From: Perspicuibacillus lycopersici
GTDB taxonomy: Bacteria; Bacillota; Bacilli; Bacillales; Caldibacillaceae
Reading direction: 5' to 3'
DNA: 64,000 bases
Assembly (NCBI RefSeq): GCF_025660475.1
Contig: NZ_JAOUSF010000001.1
Coordinates: 1 to 64,000, forward strand
Shown here: piece after piece, positions 57,814 to 64,000 of the stretch
Position numbering within the stretch: position 1 is the stretch's first letter
Layout of the letters: every line of letters starts with the position of its first letter
Position numbers and translations under genes: made by a program
The notes under the pieces: generated by a model
What the model was told of the DNA's origin: nothing
The model's input: the letters and a program-made list of their open reading frames with translations, nothing else
The model's database searches: none

Positions 57814-58374
57814 ATGTTTGTTCACAAAATTACAGAAGAACTTTCATTGAAACTAGTAGACTTACATAATGCAAACGAATTATTTGAACTAACCGATGCA
57901 AATCGAGACCATTTAAAAAAATGGCTGCCTTGGCTTGACGGAACAACATCTGTTGAAGATACGCGCGCATTTATTCAACAAAATAAAGAAGGCTATGCTG
58001 CTAATCGCAGTTTAACTACGGTAATCCTTTATAATGGAAAGATTGTCGGTACAGCTGGCTTTAATACGATTAACTGGTTTAGCAAATATGTAACAATTGG
58101 CTACTGGTTAGCGGATACGTATCAAGGAAAAGGAATAATGACGAAAACAGTGGAAGCATTGATTACCTATGCCTTTGATGAGCTTAAGCTAAATCGAGTC
58201 GAAATTTGTGCAGCTGTAGAAAATACAAAAAGTAGAGCCATACCAGAACGGCTAGGATTCAAACTAGAAGGAGTCAGACGTAGTGCAGAGTGGTTATATG
58301 ATCATTATGTGGATCATGCGATTTACGGTATTTTAGCAAATGAATGGAAAACCGATACGAAAGCTACCCGATAA
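57814..58374 (+). CDS. GNAT acetyltransferase, RimL/YdaF-type
   Basis: 186-residue GNAT-fold protein. Visible are IGYWLADTYQGKGIMTKTVE (acetyl-CoA pyrophosphate loop, motif A) and LNRVEICAAVENTKSRAIPERLGF (split here as motif B start NRVEICAAV and SRAIPERLGF). The layout follows the RimJ/RimL subfamily that acetylates protein N-termini or small amines, and is especially like B. subtilis YdaF. The acceptor is unknown. ATG 57814 follows AAAGGAG. It is a single-gene unit converging on the yyaL homologue through a hairpin. Confidence 0.9.
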   Translation: MFVHKITEELSLKLVDLHNANELFELTDANRDHLKKWLPWLDGTTSVEDTRAFIQQNKEGYAANRSLTTVILYNGKIVGTAGFNTINWFSKYVTIGYWLADTYQGKGIMTKTVEALITYAFDELKLNRVEICAAVENTKSRAIPERLGFKLEGVRRSAEWLYDHYVDHAIYGILANEWKTDTKATR

Positions 58375-58387
58375 TATTGACTTTCAT

Positions 58388-58423
58388 AAACAATGCGACC
58401 TTTTACATTCGGTCGCATTGTTT
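58388..58423. terminator. Bidirectional terminator
   Basis: AAACAATGCGACC (58388-58400) pairs perfectly with GGTCGCATTGTTT (58411-58423) between convergent genes. The U tract on either side is modest. Confidence 0.8.
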
Positions 58424-58464
58424 ACATTTTCCCTTTATACTTATTTCATCTAATTTAGATAAAA

Positions 58465-60540
58465 TTATAGAAGTTCCAAGTATTGTAAAGCTTGCTTCAC
58501 ATCATTTGTTGGTTGATTACATTGAAAGTTTTCACATACATAGATTGTCGGTTTACCATTTATTGCATGATAATCCCGTGCAAATGGAGCTATATTCACT
58601 AGTTCATCTGGGTCATTAGCAACCAGTAGGGTAATTTCCGGATGAAAATTTTGTTGAATTACATTCACCAATTCTGATACTTCTTCTGTCTTATTATCCG
58701 CTAGAATAACAACTTCTTTCATTGGATACCGAGTTAGTAAAACAGCTTGCAACATCATCGAATGGCTATTCGGGTATTCATTAAGATCCTGACTAAAAGA
58801 TTGGAAAAGCTGTTCTATCTTTTCCTCGAGCGTAAAATCACCTGTAAGCTTTGCTAGTTTTATCAGCTGATTTACCGCTACACTATTGCCTGACGGTATT
58901 GCACCGTCAGATGTTTCTTTTTGGCGGACAAGTAGCTTCTCTTGGTCCTCTCCACTGAAGAAAAAACCACCTGTCGCTTCATCCCAAAATAGCTCCATCA
59001 TTTGATCTGCTAATTTTTTCGCTTTTGCTAAGTAGGTTAAATTTAACGTTGTTTCATATAATTCCAAAATACCCCATAGTAAAAAAGCATAGTCATCTAT
59101 ATAGCCTTTATGTTTCACTTCTCCGTCCCGGTAACGAACCATTAATCGGCCATCCTGAATCAATTTCCTTTCCATAAAGGACAGGGTTTCAATGGCTTGC
59201 GTGACATATTTTTTGTTTTTAAAGACACGACCAGCTTTCGCCAAGGCAGCAATCATCAACCCATTCCAAGCAGTTAATATTTTATCGTCTCGAAACGGTC
59301 GCACTCGTTTTTCGCGATATAGGAACAATGCTTTTCTTGCGGATTCCAAGTCTCTGTCAACTGTGTGTCCCTTTTTAATATATAAGCTTTCCAGATCTTC
59401 CTTAATCAAATTAGGAATGCTTCTTCCTTCGAAATTCCCCCTTTCGCTTATATCGTACACTTCACAAAAAAGGGAACCTAGATTTTCTCCAAGTACTTCT
59501 TTTACCTCACTTGGTGTCCATACATAAAATTTTCCTTCCTCACCTTCTGAATCCGCATCCTCAGCAGAATAAAAGCCACCATCCGGATGGAGCATATCGC
59601 GAAGTTCATATGTAATGATCTGCTCTGCTATATTTTTATACTTTTCCTGCTTTGTTACTTGATAGGCTTCTGTATAAGCTATTGTTAATAGTGCATTATC
59701 ATAAAGCATTTTTTCAAAATGAGGGACTAAATATTTCTCATCTACAGAATAACGGGAAAATCCAAAACCAATATGGTCATAGATGCCGCCTCTTGCTAAA
59801 CCATCTAATGTTTTTGTTACCATTTCAAGTGCATGCTGATTCTTATGAAATTTTGCTATACGTAATAAAAACATTAAGGCGTGTGGAATCGGAAATTTTG
59901 GTGCTTCTCCAAATCCACCATATGTACTATCAAACGACTGTACATAGTATTGATAGGCATTCTCCACTGCTTTATCCGAAAGCTCGCCTTTTCCATTTCC
60001 ATTGGAGGCGGTATGAAGAGCATTGCGTACTTGTTCGACGACACCATTCACCTTATCTGGATCGTGATAATATTGGTCATGTAAATAAACAATAATTTCT
60101 TTAAAGCTTGGCATTCCATATCTACGTTCTTTCGGAAAATAGGTTCCTGCATAGAATGGTACTTGTTCAGGGGTTAAAAAAACATTTAACGGCCAACCTC
60201 CATGACCCGTCATCATTTGACATACTAACATGTAGATGGAATCGATATCTGGTCGTTCTTCCCGATCTACTTTAATCGAGACAAAACGTTCATTCAGTAG
60301 CTTGGCAACTTGTTCATCCTCAAAAGACTCTCGCTCCATGACATGACACCAATGGCAAGTACTTATATACAACCATTAGCTATACCCAATAGATACGAAA
60401 ACAGGTTTGTTTTCTTTTTTCGCTTTTTCAAATGCTTCTTCGCCCCATGGAAACCACTCAACAGGGTTATAGGCATGTTGAAGTAAATATGGGGATTTTT
60501 CAGCGATTAATCTATTGGGTTTGCTATTTTGATTTGTCAT
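58465..60540 (-). pseudogene. YyaL-type thioredoxin-domain protein, interrupted by an in-frame stop
   Basis: The full frame would encode about 691 residues of the YyaL/spermatogenesis-associated-20 family: an N-terminal thioredoxin-like domain (DUF255) plus an all-alpha six-hairpin domain resembling N-acylglucosamine epimerases. It starts at ATG 60540 after a perfect GGAGGTGATCC, reading [40 protein letters not shown] and [12 protein letters not shown] stop (60376-60378) then precedes STCHWCHVMERESFED. Relatives read GYSTCHWCH here, so 18 extra bases (60364-60381) add six codons including the stop. The rest of the frame is intact to TAA. Either the gene is recently broken or a shorter product starts at TTG 60372. 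Confidence 0.85.
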
Positions 60541-60604
60541 TGGATCACCTCCTAAAAAGATTCTATTTGTTTCTGTAATTATGTTACCCTAAAATACAAG
60601 AAAA

Positions 60605-60627
60605 AGACACAAACGAAGTATGTGTCT
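60605..60627 (-). terminator. Terminator of the chemoreceptor gene
   Basis: AGACACA (60605-60611) pairs with TGTGTCT (60621-60627). On the minus strand TTTTTCTTGT follows, about 85 bases after the chemoreceptor stop. Confidence 0.75.
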
Positions 60628-60711
60628 AAATAGTAAGTACATTGCGCTCCTTTAAAGTAAAAAAATGATTTTTTCCATTTCTTTTGGAACGGTCCATCCT
60701 TTTACAAGATA

Positions 60712-62415
60712 TTATATAGTAAAATTACTTACTAATTTTCTAAGTTTATCTGCTGTATTGGCTAATGATGCGGAAGATTTTGTAATCTCTTCCATACTAG
60801 CTAGCTGCTCTTCAGATACAGCTGTAATATCTGATGCACTCATAGATGTTGTTTTCGCTTGTTGAGATACTTGGTTTATGAAATCTTTTACGTTCTGAAC
60901 TCCGGCTGCTATTTCCTCTGAGGTATTCAATAGATTATGCACGCTCGCATTTGCATTTTCAATAGACTTTTGAATAACATCAAAAGTATTTCCTGTTTCT
61001 GTTACTAAATTCAAGCCATTGACTATTTCTTTACTTCCGCTCATAATCATATTCACAGTTTTTGCAGTGTCGTTCTGAATAGCTAGTAATATTTCAGAAA
61101 TTTGCTCAGCGGATCCCTTTGATTGTTCCGCTAATTTACGTACTTCACTAGCTACAACCGCAAAGCCTTTACCGTGAACTCCTGCTCGGGCAGCTTCTAT
61201 CGCTGCATTTAATGCTAATAAGTTGGTTTGATTTGCAATTTCTGTAATTACTTGGATTATATTACCGATTGCAATTGATCGTTTTTTTAATTCCTGAATG
61301 ACCGAGTTTGACTCTACGTTTGATTGATAAATTGTATCCATTTGATTTTTTACGTTTTGCATATAACGATAGCCTATATTTGCTTGTTTTGTCGTTTCTA
61401 CAGTAGAATCCGCTACAGCAGATATATTGTCAGTAATTCGAACGATTTCGGTAAGTGTTGATCGGATAACCTCAGAGCTGTCCTCGGTTCTTTTATCTTG
61501 TATTTCTGCAGTGCTGGCAACTTCCATCACTCGAGCAGCTACCTGGTTTGCCGCAAGTGTTGTTTGTTCGGCATTAATTGACAATTTTTCTGCTGAGATG
61601 GCAACTTGTTCAGATGTTTGCCTTATGAGTTGAATAACATTTCTTAAATTTTCCTTCATTTTATTAAAAGACCGAGCTAACTGACCAATTTCATCATTGC
61701 TTTTCATTTGTATATCTTCAATTGAAAGGTTCCCGCTGGCAATTTTTTCAGCATTTACAGATACTTTCTTTACATTTATTGCTATTTTTCTACTAATAAA
61801 AATTGCAATAAATATCCCAACAAAAATAGCAAAAATACTAATCCCTAATATTATGTATGTTGTTTTAACAGTTTTTCTCGAGATTTCATTGCTTGCCTTA
61901 ACTACTTCATTTTGCTGATAGGATAAAAGTGCTCTACCTACAGCCTCGATGTTTTCCGCGGCAGGAGCAACTTCAAATCTCATGACTTCAATATATTCCC
62001 GTGAATTGTTATCCTTTTTTAATGAGATTACTTTTTCTGATAAATCATTATATATCCTTTCTGCTGCTAACATTTTGTCAATATAACTTTTCCCTTCCGT
62101 TGTATTTGTAACTTCTGTAACTTCTCCCATATTTTGCAGAAAGGTTTTTCCTGCAGTATTTATTTTGGTTAATTCTTCCTCATTCCCAGTAATTAAATAA
62201 TTACGTAATGATAGCTCCAGCTTATTTGTTTCAATGATTGCAGAAGTCGTATATTGTGTACTTTCAAATCTCTCTTTAATTATCGAGGAATAGGTTTCAT
62301 TTAATGTTCTTAATTGATAGTACGTAATTCCAGCTAGAATGATGAATAAAAAAATGACACAAAAAAATCCAATTAGCAGCTTTCTTCTTAAACTCAATTT
62401 TACTTGTATTTTCAT
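60712..62415 (-). CDS. Methyl-accepting chemotaxis protein
   Basis: 567-residue chemoreceptor: membrane helix about 12-32, an external helical-bundle sensor (about 33-185) of four-helix type, a second helix about 190-210, a HAMP domain (about 211-265) and the cytosolic signalling domain. The hairpin tip that contacts CheA/CheW is clear in [24 protein letters not shown] sequence (here [20 protein letters not shown]) and [18 protein letters not shown]. The ligand is unknown. ATG 62415 follows AAGGAGGA. No other chemotaxis gene is nearby, which is usual for dispersed receptors. Confidence 0.93.
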   Translation of the reverse strand: MKIQVKLSLRRKLLIGFFCVIFLFIILAGITYYQLRTLNETYSSIIKERFESTQYTTSAIIETNKLELSLRNYLITGNEEELTKINTAGKTFLQNMGEVTEVTNTTEGKSYIDKMLAAERIYNDLSEKVISLKKDNNSREYIEVMRFEVAPAAENIEAVGRALLSYQQNEVVKASNEISRKTVKTTYIILGISIFAIFVGIFIAIFISRKIAINVKKVSVNAEKIASGNLSIEDIQMKSNDEIGQLARSFNKMKENLRNVIQLIRQTSEQVAISAEKLSINAEQTTLAANQVAARVMEVASTAEIQDKRTEDSSEVIRSTLTEIVRITDNISAVADSTVETTKQANIGYRYMQNVKNQMDTIYQSNVESNSVIQELKKRSIAIGNIIQVITEIANQTNLLALNAAIEAARAGVHGKGFAVVASEVRKLAEQSKGSAEQISEILLAIQNDTAKTVNMIMSGSKEIVNGLNLVTETGNTFDVIQKSIENANASVHNLLNTSEEIAAGVQNVKDFINQVSQQAKTTSMSASDITAVSEEQLASMEEITKSSASLANTADKLRKLVSNFTI

Positions 62416-62589
62416 TATGTCCTCCTTGAGCCAACATACGATTATATGTATTCAAGCTGTTTAATACGATAATTATGAAGAGAAAATATTAATTTTTCTT
62501 AATGTTTTCATTAAGATTTTATTAAGATATTATAAGAATCCCGAATGAATACAACACTTACTAATAAAATAAGGAGGTTTTCGTATAGA

Positions 62590-62682
62590 TTGTTACTTTT
62601 TGTAAAAAGACCGCAGACTGAAGCGTTTCCATTAATAAACCAAATCATGAAATCACAACAATTTTTTAGAAAAAGCGCATAA
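62590..62682 (+). CDS. Possible 30-residue peptide, unknown
   Basis: After AAGGAGG (62571-62577) a TTG at 62590 opens 30 codons containing VKRPQTEAFPLINQIMKSQQ. The 12-base spacing is long and there is no ATG, so coding is doubtful. A 63-codon minus-strand frame over the same bases has no ribosome site. Not recognised. Confidence 0.25.
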   Translation: MLLFVKRPQTEAFPLINQIMKSQQFFRKSA

Positions 62683-62690
62683 AATAAAAA

Positions 62691-62714
62691 GTACATGCTC
62701 ATTTTGGCATGTAC
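62691..62714 (-). terminator. Terminator of the membrane protein gene at 62734
   Basis: GTACATGC (62691-62698) pairs perfectly with GCATGTAC (62707-62714). On the minus strand TTTTTATTTTATG follows, 20 bases after the gene stop. Confidence 0.85.
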
Positions 62715-62733
62715 AAAATTGCTTTCTATTATT

Positions 62734-63234
62734 TTATTTAAGGATTCCTTTTTTAATCCGATTTAAGAAGCGATCTTTATTTTCCGCTAAATATTGTACT
62801 CCATATAACAAGTATGCTTTGTAATGTAAATAGAGAAAAAATTGAAAATTATTGAGCCTGTTTAAGCGAACAATTTTTATTTTCTTAAGAAATTCCATGA
62901 AAATAAAGGCAAATAAACTATCTGCAATTGCATTCAGTAATACGAACTTTTTAAAATTCCCATAGGAAAATTTTAAAATCCACATCGAAAGCGGCATGTA
63001 TGGACCGATGCTAAAAGGAAGCTCGTCTTTTATGAACCAATTCCGTTTATCATAAAATTTCCACCATTTCCTTTTGTTTCCGTACAAATGGTTTATTATC
63101 TCGAATATGACAATAAAAATACCGGATATCGAATATCGCTTCATATTTTGTTTTCCAAAAAATAATAAAGTTAACCAAGGCATCAGTACTAGCCCGATAT
63201 TAAACATTAAGTGTTTTTTGGTCATTGTCATCAT
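62734..63234 (-). CDS. Multi-span membrane protein, possibly CBO0543-related
   Basis: About 166 residues, three or four hydrophobic segments (near 8-27, 33-48, 75-118) with a basic C-terminal tail rich in Lys/Arg. Features such as HLYGNKRKWWKFYDKRNWF and LPFSIGPYMPLSMWI, and the neighbour of CBO0543 type, suggest a distant relation to that family, which is typical of spore formers and without known function. The start is uncertain: ATG 63234 or the GTG just before it, after AAGGTG. Confidence 0.65.
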   Translation of the reverse strand: MMTMTKKHLMFNIGLVLMPWLTLLFFGKQNMKRYSISGIFIVIFEIINHLYGNKRKWWKFYDKRNWFIKDELPFSIGPYMPLSMWILKFSYGNFKKFVLLNAIADSLFAFIFMEFLKKIKIVRLNRLNNFQFFLYLHYKAYLLYGVQYLAENKDRFLNRIKKGILK

Positions 63235-63317
63235 CACTGCGTTCACCTTACTTTCATAAATTCCTTACTATCTTTAAAATATCCCATTTCTAAATCGCTA
63301 TTCTATTATTTGAAATG

Positions 63318-63337
63318 AAAGGGAAATACTTTCCCTT
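63318..63337 (-). terminator. Weak terminator of the CBO0543-family gene
   Basis: AAAGGGAAA pairs with TTTCCCTT around a three-base loop. On the minus strand TTCATTTC follows, about 30 bases after the stop. Confidence 0.6.
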
Positions 63338-63367
63338 CCTTAGAAATCTAATTCACCGTATTTTTTA

Positions 63368-63892
63368 TCATCGCTTTTCAATCGGAACGCTAATTGGTAC
63401 TTGAAAAAACCATATCCAAAACGCAATCATAGGAATGCTTATAAGTAAGGTAAATAATGGCTTTTTATAATGAAGACGTAAAAACGGAAACATGACACAA
63501 TCAAATAATGAAGACCAATAAATGCTCCAGCCATATTTATAAATAATATTTCCTTTAAGCAAAAGGAGAATTTCTACACCTATGTATAAACCTATCCAAA
63601 GTAAATAATGCCTAAAAACCCTCATCCAGCCTTGATCTTCAGGGAAGTGTGCGAGAAACATTAATGCCGTTAATGGGAAGGTTATAAATGTATAGGCCAA
63701 CTCTAACAATGAATGATTAAACCATTTTATATCTGGTGACAATTGCCATAACCAATGGGAAGCACAGATAAAATTATAGGTGAGATTACCGATGGCAATA
63801 TATTGCATTGTAGAATAATACTTTTCCCATTCCCGATAATCTCTTCTAATCCATACAGCAATAATGGATAGAAATGCTAAAATAAGATGCAT
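63368..63892 (-). CDS. CBO0543-family membrane protein
   Basis: 174 residues with about five membrane helices. The N-terminus IAVWIRRDYREWEKYYSTMQ and the middle HSLLELAYTFITFPLTALM, with HFPE after it, match the CBO0543 family of small membrane proteins common in Bacilli and Clostridia, function unknown. ATG 63892 follows AAAGGAA. The gene at 62734 lies about 130 bases downstream; a hairpin separates them. Confidence 0.75.
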   Translation of the reverse strand: MHLILAFLSIIAVWIRRDYREWEKYYSTMQYIAIGNLTYNFICASHWLWQLSPDIKWFNHSLLELAYTFITFPLTALMFLAHFPEDQGWMRVFRHYLLWIGLYIGVEILLLLKGNIIYKYGWSIYWSSLFDCVMFPFLRLHYKKPLFTLLISIPMIAFWIWFFQVPISVPIEKR

Positions 63893-64000
63893 ATTGATTT
63901 CCTTTATGTTCTTCTTAATTTTTCATTATTATGTGCTATTTAATTTAAACTAAACATGGAATAACTTTACATGTAGGCAAAAGTAATAGGCAGTACTATT

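Larger units (their letters stand above)
62416..62733. other. Intergenic region upstream of the chemoreceptor
   Basis: 318 bases. It contains a weak 30-codon plus-strand frame (62590-62682) and the terminator at 62691-62714. The first 100 bases past the chemoreceptor start are AT-rich and presumably carry its promoter. Confidence 0.5.

Noticed and set aside
60364..60381. Programmed translational bypass of the 18-base segment in the yyaL homologue
   Set aside because: A hop needs matching take-off and landing codons that restore GYSTCHWC. TAT occurs on both sides, but landing there leaves an extra Ile and no supporting hairpin or nascent-peptide signal was seen; mutation or artefact is simpler.
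62511..62702. 63-codon hydrophobic minus-strand frame
   Set aside because: No ribosome site; it overlaps the terminator at 62691-62714.

Overview
The window is a piece of a low-GC, endospore-forming Bacillaceae chromosome, of the Oceanobacillus/Virgibacillus type rather than Bacillus subtilis itself. The evidence is the 16S fragment at the left edge, many sporulation genes (spoVK, spoVS, cotE, sirA, ricA/ymcA, a YjcZ-type peptide), strong GGAGG ribosome binding sites, frequent GTG/TTG starts, and gene order matching the recA-mutSL-glnRA-lexA-tkt arc of Bacillus. Most genes lie on the minus strand.

Layout. 1-600: 5' end of a 16S rRNA gene (minus) with its leader and a consensus rRNA promoter. 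0.6-15.5 kb: a mixed set comprising recQ, a stress-type short-chain dehydrogenase, a His/Gly-rich putative coat protein, tag, an acyl-CoA thioesterase, a YjcZ peptide, an MscS channel, a QOR2-type quinone reductase, type II pantothenate kinase, sbcDC (with a LexA-type box) and a cation efflux protein. 15.5-27.7 kb: the DUF1659/DUF2922/YvrJ trio, yneK, ccdC, ccdA, a BmrCD-like heterodimeric ABC exporter, yneF, sirA, tkt, ynzC, yneB, a shortened yneA-like gene and divergent lexA with several SOS boxes. 28-29.4 kb: an HTH-TPR regulator overlapping a small exported-peptide gene, which looks like a cell-cell signalling cassette of the RRNPP (NprR/PlcR) class. 30.4-38.6 kb: glnRA with GlnR/TnrA boxes, alkD, ynbB, hflX, spoVK, hfq, miaA. 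38.6-40.2 kb: an AT-rich accessory patch with a zinc-ribbon/Cse60-like protein and decayed reading frames. 40.2-57.6 kb: mutL, mutS, an acyl-CoA ligase, cotE, a phosphoesterase, ricA, miaB, two accessory genes, spoVS, ymdB, rny, recA. 57.8-64 kb: a GNAT acetyltransferase, a yyaL homologue broken by an 18-base insertion carrying a stop codon, a chemoreceptor, and two multi-membrane-span proteins.

How the parts fit. DNA repair and its SOS control are prominent: recA, lexA, the yneA-like gene and sbcD each have a LexA-type dyad, and mutSL, recQ, tag and alkD lie in the same window. Sporulation and late-growth functions (sirA, spoVK, spoVS, cotE, ricA, ymdB, rny) are interleaved with core RNA metabolism (miaA, hfq, miaB, hflX). 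The most novel candidate is the regulator-peptide pair at 28.0-29.4 kb. The clearest sequence lesion is the in-frame stop just before the CHWC motif of the YyaL homologue. Start codons were chosen mainly from Shine-Dalgarno spacing and remembered family N-termini. All family names come from motif recognition without database searches.
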